Assembly: GCF_003614435.1 (NCBI RefSeq)
Contig: NZ_CP025546.1
Span: forward strand, 2,728,001 to 2,792,000
Reading direction: 5' to 3'
From: Mycobacterium paragordonae
Lineage (GTDB): Bacteria; Actinomycetota; Actinomycetes; Mycobacteriales; Mycobacteriaceae
DNA: 64,000 nucleotides
Shown here: positions 10,235 to 18,334 of the stretch, in pieces
How the letters are laid out: each line of letters starts with the position of its first letter
Position numbering within the stretch: the stretch's first letter is position 1
Translations under genes and position numbers: made by a program
Notes under the pieces: generated by a model
What the model saw: only the letters and a program-made list of their open reading frames with translations
Database searches by the model: none
What the model was told of the DNA's origin: nothing

Positions 10235-11208
10235 GGCAGCAATACGACGGAGCCGGTGGTCTTACGGCCCTCCAGGTCGGTGTGGGCGCGGGTGGCTTCG
10301 GCCAGCGGATAACTGCGGCCGACCTCGACGCGGACGGCCCCGCTGCCGATCACGTCGAACAGCTCGGCGGCGCGCGAGCTGAACTCCTCGCCGGTGCGGA
10401 TGAAGTGAGCCAGCGACGGGCGGGTGAGGTACACCGATCCGGCGTAGTTCAGCTGCTGCGGATCGAACGGCGGAACCGGTCCGCTGGCCGCGCCGAACAG
10501 GGCCAGCGTCCCGTGGTTGGCCAGGCTGGCCAAGCTGGCGGCGAAGGTGCTGGCGCCAACCCCGTCGTACACCACGGCAACTCCGGCGCCGTCGGTAAGC
10601 CCGCGAATCTGCTGGCCGAACTGGTAAGCATCAGCGGGGTAAGGAAGCACCTCGGCGGCGCCCGCCTCCCTGGACAGCCGCTCCTTCTCCGGTGTCGACA
10701 CCGTGGTGATAACCCGCGCCCCCAGGTGCGTTGCCCACTGCGTCAGAATCAGACCGACGCCCCCGGCGCCGGCATGCACCAGCACAGCGTCTCCGCTTCG
10801 CACCGGATACACCGACTTCAACAGATACTGCGCCGTCAAACCTTTCAGCAGCGCCGACGCGGCCACCTCCGAGCTGATGTCGTCGGGCACCTTGGCGGTC
10901 AAAAATGCGGGCGCAGTGCAAAATTCGGCATAGGAGCCGTTGGCTGAGGCACTCACCACCCGGTCGCCGACGTTGATGTCGCCCCCGGTGTCCGGGCCTA
11001 CCGCGCTCACCGTCCCGCACACCTCGGAACCCAGGACGAACGGAAGCGGGCGAGGGTACTGCCCGGAGCGGAAGTAAGTGTCGATGAAGTTGACGCCGAT
11101 GGCTTCGGAACGGATCAGCAGCTCGCCGGGGCCCGGCTCGGGTTGGGAAACGTCGTTGTAGCTCAGGACTTCGGGGCCGCCGGTTTCGCTGACTTCGATC
11201 GCATGCAT
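10231..11208 (-). CDS. qor: NADPH:quinone oxidoreductase, zinc-independent MDR family
   Basis: This 325-residue protein is a medium-chain dehydrogenase/reductase of the quinone oxidoreductase type. The GroES-like N-terminal domain (MHAIEVSETGGPEVL...) includes IGVNFIDTYFRSGQYPRPLP, typical of QOR. The Rossmann domain follows, with the NADPH-binding VLVHAGAGGVGLILTQWA. Catalytic zinc ligands are absent, as expected for the family. The Met at 11208 gives the family length, although the frame extends to 11376. It counterparts Rv1454c. It diverges from the next gene with only 19 nt between the start codons. Confidence 0.92.
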   Translation of the reverse strand: MHAIEVSETGGPEVLSYNDVSQPEPGPGELLIRSEAIGVNFIDTYFRSGQYPRPLPFVLGSEVCGTVSAVGPDTGGDINVGDRVVSASANGSYAEFCTAPAFLTAKVPDDISSEVAASALLKGLTAQYLLKSVYPVRSGDAVLVHAGAGGVGLILTQWATHLGARVITTVSTPEKERLSREAGAAEVLPYPADAYQFGQQIRGLTDGAGVAVVYDGVGASTFAASLASLANHGTLALFGAASGPVPPFDPQQLNYAGSVYLTRPSLAHFIRTGEEFSSRAAELFDVIGSGAVRVEVGRSYPLAEATRAHTDLEGRKTTGSVVLLP

Positions 11209-11227
11209 GCCGATATCATGCCCGGGC

Positions 11228-12043
11228 ATGAAGTTAGCCCGACCGGACACCTTCCATCCGCGCATCGTATTGGCGGGTGGTGCGCAGCATGCCGCGGGCG
11301 ACGACGCCGGGCTGGTGGCCGCTCTGCGCACCCGCGGTCTGCACGCACGCTGGTTGCCCTGGGACGACCCGGGCACTTCCGACGCGCACCTGGTGATTCT
11401 GCGCGACGCCGGCGACTACGCGGGGCGACTCGACGAATTTCTGACGTGGACCGGCCGCGTGCAAAATCTGCTCAACCCTGCGCCCGTCATCGCCTGGAAC
11501 GCCGAGCGCGGTTACCTGGACGAGTTGGCACAGCAGGGGATACCCACCGTGCCGGGCCAGGTCTGCGAGCCGGGGGAGTCCGTCCGGCTACCGTCTGACG
11601 GCCCCGTCTACGTCGGCGCCATCCGCGGCGCCGGCCTGAGGCGGTTCACCGACCGGTTGGACGCGCAGGCGTACATCAAGGAGCGCCGCGAGAGCGTCTT
11701 CATCCAGTCCGACTCCGCGCCAGAAACCGTGCTCATCTTCATCGGCGGCAAACCGTCGCACGCGTTCACCGTGCAGGACGGCGGCCTCCACCAGGGCGAG
11801 GCGGATTTCGAGCTCTGGGATGTGGGAGCGGCCGCGCTGCACGTTGTCCCTGGTGAGTCGCTCTATGCGCGGGCCCACCTGGCCGGGGCGCGCCTGCTGG
11901 AATTGCAGTTGGTGGATCCGTCGCTGGGGTGGCTGCGACTGGACGCCGAAACCCGTGGCTCGGCTCAGCGCGAGTTCGCGCTGGCCGTCGAGTCAGCTCT
12001 GGAGCGCCTCGGGCTCGGCCCGTTCTCGCATCGACGCCCATAG
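11228..12043 (+). CDS. Conserved hypothetical protein, ATP-grasp-like (Rv1455-like)
   Basis: This 271-residue protein has no assigned function. Its order of elements suggests a divergent ATP-grasp fold: an N-terminal segment (RIVLAGGAQHAAGDDAGLVAAL), the run IAWNAERGYLDELAQQGIPTVPG, and a C-terminal part with VYVGAIRGAGLRRF and VLIFIGGKPSHAFTV. Start 11228 (MKLARPDTFHPR) is preferred over the in-frame 11207, which would overlap the start codon of divergent qor. Its 3' end overlaps convergent ctaA by 51 nt. The family resemblance is inferred and the substrate is unknown. Confidence 0.75.
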   Translation: MKLARPDTFHPRIVLAGGAQHAAGDDAGLVAALRTRGLHARWLPWDDPGTSDAHLVILRDAGDYAGRLDEFLTWTGRVQNLLNPAPVIAWNAERGYLDELAQQGIPTVPGQVCEPGESVRLPSDGPVYVGAIRGAGLRRFTDRLDAQAYIKERRESVFIQSDSAPETVLIFIGGKPSHAFTVQDGGLHQGEADFELWDVGAAALHVVPGESLYARAHLAGARLLELQLVDPSLGWLRLDAETRGSAQREFALAVESALERLGLGPFSHRRP

Positions 12044-12949
12044 CGCTGCGGTGGCCGCGGTGCAGGCCGCCGCCCCGGCGACGTGCAGCGCGACCAGCAC
12101 GGCGGGCACCCCGGTGTAGTACTGAGCGGTGCCGACGCCGGCCTGGGCGATGACGAGGGCGACCAGCACGCCCAGCCGCCGCATCACCGCGCTTTGCGCC
12201 CGGACCGCCCACAGCCCGAAGCCCAGGCCGATCAGCAGCGACAGGTAGGAGACCAGCAGCGACGAGTGCGCGTGCACCAGGGTGTTGATCTCGACCTTGA
12301 GCCGCGGCACCGTCCGGCTCGGGCTCTTGTCGCCGGCGTGTGGCCCGGCCGCGGTCACCAGCGTGCCGGTAACCAGCAGCACGGCCAGGTTCATCGCGCT
12401 CAGAGCGGTCAACAAGCGCAACGGCCTGGCGACCCTTTGGTGCACCTCGCCGTCGTCGGGCTCGCCGACCTTGACGAAGAGCAGCACAGACAGCCACACC
12501 ATCGTCATCGACGCCAGCAGGTGAATCGCCACCGTCCACCACAGCAGCCCCGTGCGCACCGTGATGCCGCCGATGACGGCCTGCACGACGGTCGAGGCGG
12601 GCATCAGCCAGGCGTAGATCAACACCTCTCTGCGCCGGCGTGCCCGGGTCACCGCCAGCACGGCCATCGCGGCGGTGATGACCACCGCGAAGGTGATCAT
12701 CCGGTTGCCGAATTCGACGGCCTGGTGGATGCGTGGCACTTCGGACACCGCGACCGGGGTGAAGCTGCCCGGGAAGCACTGGGGCCAGGTGGGGCAGCCC
12801 AGGCCGGAGGCGGTGACGCGCACGATGGCCCCGGTGACCGCGATCCCGCCCTGGGTGAGGATGACGAGGGCGGCAATGACGCGCTGGACACGCAGGCTGG
12901 GGTTGGGGAGCAGATCCACCAACCGCATCAGCGCTCGTCCGACGGCCAC
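11993..12949 (-). CDS. ctaA: Heme A synthase (COX15/CtaA)
   Basis: CtaA oxidises the C8 methyl of heme O to give heme A for the aa3 oxidase. The 318-residue polytopic membrane protein has about eight hydrophobic helices. Conserved His residues lie in RIHQAVEFGNR, VAIHLLAS, LVHAHSS and VALHVAG. A Cys-containing loop, GLGCPTWPQCFPGS, follows the first helix. It was once annotated in M. tuberculosis (Rv1456c) as an antibiotic transporter, but the motifs are those of COX15. It works with ctaB at 7325. A perfect 15-bp palindrome lies just upstream of its start. Confidence 0.94.
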   Translation of the reverse strand: MAVGRALMRLVDLLPNPSLRVQRVIAALVILTQGGIAVTGAIVRVTASGLGCPTWPQCFPGSFTPVAVSEVPRIHQAVEFGNRMITFAVVITAAMAVLAVTRARRRREVLIYAWLMPASTVVQAVIGGITVRTGLLWWTVAIHLLASMTMVWLSVLLFVKVGEPDDGEVHQRVARPLRLLTALSAMNLAVLLVTGTLVTAAGPHAGDKSPSRTVPRLKVEINTLVHAHSSLLVSYLSLLIGLGFGLWAVRAQSAVMRRLGVLVALVIAQAGVGTAQYYTGVPAVLVALHVAGAAACTAATAALWASMRERAEPEALQS

Positions 12950-12967
12950 CGCCCGATGGTAACGACC

Positions 12968-12982
12968 ACTACGTCACGTAGT
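12968..12982. promoter_or_regulatory. Perfect 15-bp palindrome upstream of ctaA (BlaI-like site)
   Basis: ACTACGT-C-ACGTAGT is perfectly symmetrical around position 12975 and centred 26 nt upstream of the ctaA start codon. It resembles the TACTAC/GTAGTA half-sites bound by BlaI (Rv1846c) in M. tuberculosis. My recollection is that ctaA (Rv1456c) belongs to the BlaI regulon. The assignment to BlaI is inference; the symmetry is seen directly. Confidence 0.6.
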
Positions 12983-12997
12983 AGAACCGGGTTTTGC

Positions 12998-13010
12998 GTT
13001 GACTCTGCGC
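12998..13010. repeat. Dispersed motif gttgactctgcgc
   Basis: This 13-bp sequence recurs inverted at 62224-62236 upstream of meaB. It lies between ctaA and the DUF559-type gene. It looks like part of a dispersed mycobacterial intergenic repeat, and nothing in this window shows a function. Confidence 0.4.
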
Positions 13011-13073
13011 GGAGCTGCCCTCGCCCTCATCTATTGGGCGAGCGGGCCTCCCGCTACCTGCGGCGAGATTGGC

Positions 13074-13125
13074 GCTACGCACAGCCACGACGGCGTGTCG
13101 TGTGCGTGGTGTCAATGTCGCGGTG
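13074..13125. repeat. 52-bp direct repeat, copy 1
   Basis: This copy matches 14006-14057 at 47 of 52 positions in the same orientation. The core cggcgtgtcgtgtgc recurs at 36993-37027. Copy 1 contains the stop codon and the last codons of the DUF559-type gene, so the protein's C-terminal TTHTTRRRGCA is encoded by the repeat. Copy 2 lies just upstream of that gene's start. Confidence 0.8.
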
Positions 13126-13959
13126 GCCGCGACGCCCCAGTGCCTCTGATACCTGCCGCACAATCTGGTCGGGTCGATCCTCGGCGACGACACGGATGAC
13201 GATCCAGCCGAGCTCGGCCAGCTCCTTCGATCGACGCAGGTCGCGCACGTATTGGCGCCGGTTCGTTCGGTGCTGGTCGCCGTCGTATTCGGCGGCGACC
13301 TTGAACCGCTCCCAACCCATGTCCAGCAGGGCCACTGTTCGGTAATGGACCACAACGGGAATCTGGGTCTCCGGTGTTGGCAGTCCAGCGTCAATCAGCA
13401 GCATCCGAAGCCATGTCTCCCTCGGAGATGCAGCGCCCGGGTCGATCCTGGGGAGCAGCGTCCTGAGCTGCCGTACCCCTCGGGCTCCGGCGTATCGCGT
13501 CGCCAACATCAACGTTGTCTCGGTAGAAAACGGCGTAGCCCGCATCAATGCGTCGAGGCGTGGCATCGCATCGGCGGCGGCCAGTTGCCGCCCCAGGTCG
13601 AAAGCCGTCCGGGCAGCTGTGGTCACGGGCAGCCCGGCAACCCGGGTGACTTCGTCGATGCCCAACTGGCAATTGCGGGTGATGATTCCGGCGGGCGGCC
13701 GGGGATTGCGCCACATCAATTCAACGACTTCGTCATCGTCGATCCAGTCCGAGCCGTGCAAGGCCGCGGCGGCGAGCCCGGCCAGTATGCCGCGGCGACC
13801 CGTCCACAACCATGCGGCCTCTGAGCGAACCCGTAACGACAGTTGCGTGTCGTTCGGCAGGTATACGTCGGGGTAGATCGCTCGGTACTGAGTTCGTAGC
13901 TGGTACCGGCTGACTCGTCCCTGCTCCAACGCCACGCTGCCGATGCACATTCTGTCCAC
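13075..13959 (-). CDS. DUF559/Vsr-like endonuclease-domain protein
   Basis: This 294-residue protein is of a type common in mycobacteria. The N-terminal half (about 1-120) resembles AbiEi-like antitoxin/winged-helix proteins (GRVSRYQLRTQYRAIYPDVYLPND; GSDWIDDDEVVEL). The C-terminal half (about 200-285) looks like a DUF559 restriction-endonuclease fold, with AAEYDGDQHRTNRRQYVRD and then ELGWIVIRVVAEDRP. Candidate catalytic acidic residues are therefore present, but activity is not established. The gene is bracketed by 52-bp direct repeats. A paralogue lies at 45798-46643. Met4 is an alternative start. Confidence 0.75.
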   Translation of the reverse strand: MDRMCIGSVALEQGRVSRYQLRTQYRAIYPDVYLPNDTQLSLRVRSEAAWLWTGRRGILAGLAAAALHGSDWIDDDEVVELMWRNPRPPAGIITRNCQLGIDEVTRVAGLPVTTAARTAFDLGRQLAAADAMPRLDALMRATPFSTETTLMLATRYAGARGVRQLRTLLPRIDPGAASPRETWLRMLLIDAGLPTPETQIPVVVHYRTVALLDMGWERFKVAAEYDGDQHRTNRRQYVRDLRRSKELAELGWIVIRVVAEDRPDQIVRQVSEALGRRGHRDIDTTHTTRRRGCA

Positions 13960-14005
13960 CCGGGCTTGGATGGGCCGAATAGCGCACCGGTTCCACGAGA
14001 TTGAA

Positions 14006-14057
14006 GCTACGCACAGCCGCGACGGCGCGTCGTGTGCCTGGTGTCAGTGTCGCGGCG
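14006..14057. repeat. 52-bp direct repeat, copy 2
   Basis: This is the partner of 13074-13125 (five mismatches), lying 47 nt upstream of the DUF559-type gene's start codon and 6 nt from the 3' end of the ABC permease gene. The pair encloses one complete gene. Confidence 0.8.
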
Positions 14058-14062
14058 ATAAG

Positions 14063-14836
14063 TCAGGTGAAGCGGAAGAAGCGCCGCGCCGCCAGCGCGC
14101 CCACGAAGCCCCACGCCGCGAGGACCGCCAGCCCGAACCAGTCCACCGACAAGCTCATGGCCTGCGACAGCGACTCGGTCAATGCGCCGGACGGCGTCAG
14201 TCGCGCCGCCCATTTGACGCCCGCCGGGATCATGCCCGACTCCAGCGTCAGCGCGCCGAACCCGGCGAATGCGAACCACAACAGGTTGGCCAGCGCCAGC
14301 ACGATCTCGGCCCGCAGTGTCCCGCCAAGCAACAGACCGAGCGCCGCAAATCCTGCCGTCCCCAAAGCGATCACCGCGCCGCCCAGGGCCAGCGCCGCCA
14401 GCGGCGGCCGCCAGCCCAGCGCAAAACCTATGCCGCCCAAGACAATTGACTGCAGGAAGACAGTGAACACCACCGCCAGTGCCTTGCCGGCGATGATTCC
14501 CCACACCGGCAGCGGAGTCGCCCCGAGTCGCTTAAGCGCGCCGTAGCGACGATCGAAGGCGACCGCGATGGCCTGCCCGGTGAAGGCCGTGGAGATCACC
14601 GCCAGGGACATGATCGCGGGCGTGAACACCGCCGCCCGATGCTCGCCGAAGGATCCGAACGGAAGCAACGTGAGCCCGATCAACAGGGTGATCGGGATGA
14701 ACATCGTCAGCAGCAGCTGCTCTCCGTTGCGCAGCAGCAGCTTGGCCTCCAGGCTGAACTGCGCGGCCAGCATCCGGGACACGGCACTCGGACGCGGGTC
14801 CGGGGTGAAGGTTCCGGCCGGGAAGACGTCGCTCAC
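14063..14836 (-). CDS. ABC-2 type transporter permease
   Basis: This 257-residue membrane subunit belongs to a two-gene ABC exporter (Rv1457c-like). About six hydrophobic segments are visible (for example LLLTMFIPITLLIGLTLLPF, AIMSLAVISTAFTGQAIAVA and LALGGAVIALGTAGFAALGL), as in the ABC-2/DrrB-type family. The GTG start at 14836 overlaps the ATPase stop codon as GTGA. An ATG-initiated extension to 15328 would run through the ATPase gene and is rejected. The substrate is unknown; placement beside mptB hints at an envelope component, which is inference only. Confidence 0.88.
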   Translation of the reverse strand: MSDVFPAGTFTPDPRPSAVSRMLAAQFSLEAKLLLRNGEQLLLTMFIPITLLIGLTLLPFGSFGEHRAAVFTPAIMSLAVISTAFTGQAIAVAFDRRYGALKRLGATPLPVWGIIAGKALAVVFTVFLQSIVLGGIGFALGWRPPLAALALGGAVIALGTAGFAALGLLLGGTLRAEIVLALANLLWFAFAGFGALTLESGMIPAGVKWAARLTPSGALTESLSQAMSLSVDWFGLAVLAAWGFVGALAARRFFRFT

Positions 14837-15774
14837 GATCGCAGGCTCCTGCCGGTCAGATCGAGGAAGACGTCCTCCAGGCTGCGTTGTTCGACGCGCA
14901 GGTCGGTAGCCAGCACGTCGATGCGGGCACACCAAGCCGTCACCGTTGCCAGCACCTGCGGGCCTACCGCACCCTCGACCAGATACTCGCCAGGTGACAA
15001 CTCGCTGGCCCGGTAGCCCTCGGGTAATGCAGCGGTCAGTAACGAAAGATCCAGGCGAGGTGGCGCGCTGAACCGCAGCTGATCCTTGGCGCCGCTGCGC
15101 ATCAACTCCGCGGGCGTGCCCGCCGCGACCGTCGTCCCGTGGTCGATGATCACCAGCCGGTCGGCCAGTTCCTCGGCCTCTTTGAGTTGGTGGGTGGTCA
15201 GCACCACCGTGACGCCGTCGCGGCGCAGCGCATCGATCAGCTCCCAGACCAGCAGCCGGGCGTGGGCGTCCATGCCCGCGGTGGGTTCGTCGAGGAATAC
15301 CAGCTCCGGCCGCCCGACCAGCGCACATGCCAGCGCGAGCCGTTGCTGCTGGCCACCGGAGAGCCGGCGGTAGGTCGTTCGCGCGGCCTCAGTCAGGCCG
15401 AGGGTTTCCAGCAGCCACTTCGGGTCCAGCGGATCGGCGGCGTAGGAAGCAACCAGGTTGAGCATCTCGCCGGCGCGGGCCGCCGGGTAGCCGCCGCCGC
15501 CCTGCAACATCACGCCGATGCGCGGGCGCAGGCGCGCGTTGTCGGCGATCGGGTCCAGCCCCAGCACCTCGATGCTGCCGGCATCGGGGCGGATGAAGCC
15601 CTCGCACATTTCGACCGTGGTCGTCTTGCCGGCGCCGTTGGGACCCAACAACGCGAACACTTCGGCGGCATGCACCTCGAGATCGAGGCTCGAAACGGCC
15701 TTTACGGACCCGTACTGCTTGCATACCCCGCGCAGTCGCACCGCGATATCGCGGTCGTGGGGGACGGGGCTCAC
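14833..15774 (-). CDS. ABC transporter ATP-binding protein
   Basis: This is the 313-residue ATPase partner of the permease (Rv1458c-like). Walker A is LLGPNGAGKTT (about 43-53), the signature is LSGGQQQR, Walker B is LVFLDEPTAG, and the switch His is in VLTTHQLKEAEEL. A C-terminal domain of about 80 residues follows the ABC domain, as in DrrA-like exporters. It overlaps mptB upstream and the permease downstream by 4 nt each, giving one mptB-ATPase-permease transcript. Confidence 0.92.
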   Translation of the reverse strand: MSPVPHDRDIAVRLRGVCKQYGSVKAVSSLDLEVHAAEVFALLGPNGAGKTTTVEMCEGFIRPDAGSIEVLGLDPIADNARLRPRIGVMLQGGGGYPAARAGEMLNLVASYAADPLDPKWLLETLGLTEAARTTYRRLSGGQQQRLALACALVGRPELVFLDEPTAGMDAHARLLVWELIDALRRDGVTVVLTTHQLKEAEELADRLVIIDHGTTVAAGTPAELMRSGAKDQLRFSAPPRLDLSLLTAALPEGYRASELSPGEYLVEGAVGPQVLATVTAWCARIDVLATDLRVEQRSLEDVFLDLTGRSLRS

Positions 15775-17477
15775 GTGGAATCAGCGTAGGCGTCGGGCGC
15801 CGCTTCGGGAGCCGGGGTGGCCTCCCCAGCGGCGGGAGTGACCAGTGTCACCGACGGTTCGGGTGCGATGGGCTCTTCCGGGAGGGGGCGCCACGGCAGC
15901 CGGTGGTAGGTCAGCGCGATGAGCACGACGACGATGAAAGCGCTGGCCAACGTGGCGTCGACGATCTGAAACAGCGCGAAACGGTCGCCGTTGGCGGTCG
16001 GGCCGAAGATGCCGACGATCAGGGTGACCACGATGGCCGCGGCCCGGAACTTGGTGCGGGTCGCCCAGGCAGCCAAGGGAATGATCGCCCACAGCAGGTA
16101 CCACGGCTGCACGACGGGGAACAGCAGCACGGTGAGGCCCAGCGCCACCCCGAGCCCGCCGATCGGATGCAGCCGGCCACGGAAGACCGCGAGCAGCAGC
16201 CAGCAGACCATGACCATGATGATCAGCACGCCGATCGCACGGGTCAGCGACAAGATCGCGGTGGTGTGATCACCGAGGCCCAGCAGGATGCCGACCTGCC
16301 CGGTGCCCAGCGCCAGCAGGGTCGGCGGCGACATCCAGCTGCGCACCACGTTGGCGGTGCCCAGCGTGAAGATCCAGCCGAAACCGAGCCCACTGGCCCA
16401 GCCGACGATGCCCATCACCGCAAGGGTCAAGGCCGCCATCGCGGTGCCTGACAGCAGGAAGGACTTCACCGTGCTGCCGAGCCGGTAGGCCAGTGCCATG
16501 GTGACGAAGCCCAGGGCCAGCAAAGACGGCAGCTTCACCTGCGACGACAGGACGATCAGAATCGAGCCGCCCACCAGCAACCCCGGCGGTTGCCAGTCCG
16601 GGCCGATCCGCCACGACTGAGGCATAAGGCGATCCGACCGCTGTCCGTCCAGGCCGCGCAGCGCGAACTCCGCGCCCGTCAGCATCAGCCCCAGCATCAG
16701 CGCCTCGTTGTGGATGCCGGCTACCAGGTGCATGAACAGCAGCGGATTGGCCGCACCCAGCCACAGCGCGCTGACCTCGGCCACCCCGCAGCGACGGGCC
16801 AACCGCGGCGTAGCCCACACGATCAACGCCACGCCGAACAACACCACCAGGCGGTGGCACAGAACAGCGGCGACGATGTTCTCACCGGTGAGGCCGGAGA
16901 TGCCGCGTCCGATCCACAGAAACAGCGGGCCGTAGGGCGCCGGGGTCTCGCGCCACAGGCTGGGCACCGACAGCGTGAACACGTGGCCCAGGCCCAGGCC
17001 GGAGGCCGGCCCCACCCGGTACGGGTCGAGCCCTTCCAGCGAGATCTGGCTCTGGGCGAGGTAGGAGTAGACGTCCTTGCTGTACATCGGCGGGGCGATC
17101 AGCAGCGGGAGCATCCACAACACCAGCGTGCGGTCAAGTTCGCCGCGCGACATCCGGCGCTTGCCGGAGGCGAAGCGGCCGAGCATCAACCAGGCCAGCG
17201 CCATCATCACCGCGCCAGTGGTGGTCATGGTCAGCGAAACCGTCTGAATGCGCGACGGCAGGTTCAGCAGCCGCACGCCGAAGGTGGGGTCCTGGACTAC
17301 CGGTCTGGCCCCGTCGCCCAGCGCGCCGATCGCCATCAAGACGGTGCCGGTGGCGCCGAACAGCCGGGTCCGCTGCATCGCGGTGTGTTCGGCGGCGTTG
17401 AGCGGCTTGCCCACCGTCTGCTCGTCGCCGTGCAGACTGGCGATCGACGAGCTCAGAGTGTGGTGGCGGGCTGCCAT
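15771..17477 (-). CDS. mptB: Alpha-(1->6)-mannopyranosyltransferase B
   Basis: MptB is a GT-C fold integral membrane glycosyltransferase that uses polyprenyl-phosphate-mannose to start the alpha-1,6 mannan core of lipomannan/lipoarabinomannan. The 568-residue protein has many hydrophobic helices and an early loop MYSKDVYSYLAQSQISLEGLDPYRVGP holding the acidic residue expected of GT-C enzymes. The Pro/Glu-rich C-terminus (EEPIAPEPSVTLVTPAAGEATPAPEAAPD) is probably disordered. It counterparts Rv1459c. It diverges from sufR, whose operator is in the 98-nt gap. Confidence 0.9.
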   Translation of the reverse strand: MAARHHTLSSSIASLHGDEQTVGKPLNAAEHTAMQRTRLFGATGTVLMAIGALGDGARPVVQDPTFGVRLLNLPSRIQTVSLTMTTTGAVMMALAWLMLGRFASGKRRMSRGELDRTLVLWMLPLLIAPPMYSKDVYSYLAQSQISLEGLDPYRVGPASGLGLGHVFTLSVPSLWRETPAPYGPLFLWIGRGISGLTGENIVAAVLCHRLVVLFGVALIVWATPRLARRCGVAEVSALWLGAANPLLFMHLVAGIHNEALMLGLMLTGAEFALRGLDGQRSDRLMPQSWRIGPDWQPPGLLVGGSILIVLSSQVKLPSLLALGFVTMALAYRLGSTVKSFLLSGTAMAALTLAVMGIVGWASGLGFGWIFTLGTANVVRSWMSPPTLLALGTGQVGILLGLGDHTTAILSLTRAIGVLIIMVMVCWLLLAVFRGRLHPIGGLGVALGLTVLLFPVVQPWYLLWAIIPLAAWATRTKFRAAAIVVTLIVGIFGPTANGDRFALFQIVDATLASAFIVVVLIALTYHRLPWRPLPEEPIAPEPSVTLVTPAAGEATPAPEAAPDAYADST

Positions 17478-17526
17478 CAGAGCAGACTAGTCGCCTGGGG
17501 AACCGGCACTGTTGAACTCGTCACCT

Positions 17527-17538
17527 AAGGGCACCCTT
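17527..17538. promoter_or_regulatory. Short palindrome AAGGG-CA-CCCTT upstream of sufR
   Basis: This is a perfect 5-bp inverted repeat with a 2-nt centre, about 38 nt upstream of the SufR operator and in the mptB-sufR divergent region. Its role is unknown; it could be a second regulator site or chance. Confidence 0.3.
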
Positions 17539-17564
17539 GCTGGACCGATGACCGGAATTGCGAC

Positions 17565-17579
17565 ACACTGGTGTTGTGA
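17565..17579. promoter_or_regulatory. SufR operator ACACT-N5-TGTGA
   Basis: ACACT (17565-17569), five bases, then TGTGA (17575-17579) matches the palindrome reported for M. tuberculosis SufR autoregulation. The right arm contains the chosen GTG start codon (17576-17578), so repressor bound here would cover the translation start. This supports the GTG start and a leaderless or very short 5' leader, by analogy with M. tuberculosis. Confidence 0.8.
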
Positions 17580-18334
17580 AAATCCAATCCCAACCGCATG
17601 CTGCCGCGCCCGCAGCCGGCGCTGTCGGGTCGGACGGACACACCCGGCGCTCGATCGTCCGCCTGCTGGTCGAATCCGGCTCCATCACCGCCACCGAAAT
17701 CAGTGACCGGCTGGGCCTGGCGCCCGCCGGTGTGCGCCGGCATCTGGACGCGCTGATCGAGGCCGGCGACGCGGAATCGTTCGCGTCGGCGTCGTGGCAG
17801 CAGGCAGGACGCGGACGACCCGCAAAGCGGTACCGGTTGACCGCCGCCGGTCGGGCCAAGCTCGACCACGCCTATGACGACCTGGCCTCTGCCGCGATGC
17901 GGCAACTGCGGGAGGTCGGCGGCGAGGACGCGGTGAAGACTTTTGCGCGGCGGCGCATCGATGCGATTCTGTCCGGGGTCGCGGCGGCCGAAGGCCCGGA
18001 CGAGGACGCCATCGAAGCGACCGCCGACCGGATCGCGCAGGCGTTGACCAAAGCCGGATATGTCGCCACCACCACCCGGGTGGGCGGCCCCATCCACGGT
18101 GTGCAAATCTGCCAGCACCACTGCCCGGTGTCCCATGTAGCCGAGAAGTTCCCCGAATTGTGCGAAGCCGAGCAGCAGGCCATGTCCGAGGTGCTCGGCA
18201 CCCACGTGCAGTTGTTGGCGACGATCGTCAACGGTGACTGCGCCTGCACCACCCACGTACCCCTAGCTATTCCTATTTCGGAGGCGCCCAGCCCGCGCCC
18301 CACCGCAACGAGCACCAAAGGAGCGTCCTCATGA
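17576..18334 (+). CDS. sufR: SufR, Fe-S cluster-binding transcriptional regulator
   Basis: SufR is the iron-sulfur-sensing repressor of the SUF operon. The 252-residue protein has an ArsR/DeoR-like winged helix at about 24-90 ([24 protein letters not shown]). The C-terminal cluster-binding region has Cys179, Cys183, Cys196, Cys222 and Cys224 (CQHHC, ELC, DCAC). It overlaps sufB by 4 nt (ATGA). The GTG at 17576 lies inside its own operator; a TTG six codons upstream also opens the frame but is unlikely. It counterparts Rv1460. Confidence 0.94.
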   Translation: MKIQSQPHAAAPAAGAVGSDGHTRRSIVRLLVESGSITATEISDRLGLAPAGVRRHLDALIEAGDAESFASASWQQAGRGRPAKRYRLTAAGRAKLDHAYDDLASAAMRQLREVGGEDAVKTFARRRIDAILSGVAAAEGPDEDAIEATADRIAQALTKAGYVATTTRVGGPIHGVQICQHHCPVSHVAEKFPELCEAEQQAMSEVLGTHVQLLATIVNGDCACTTHVPLAIPISEAPSPRPTATSTKGASS

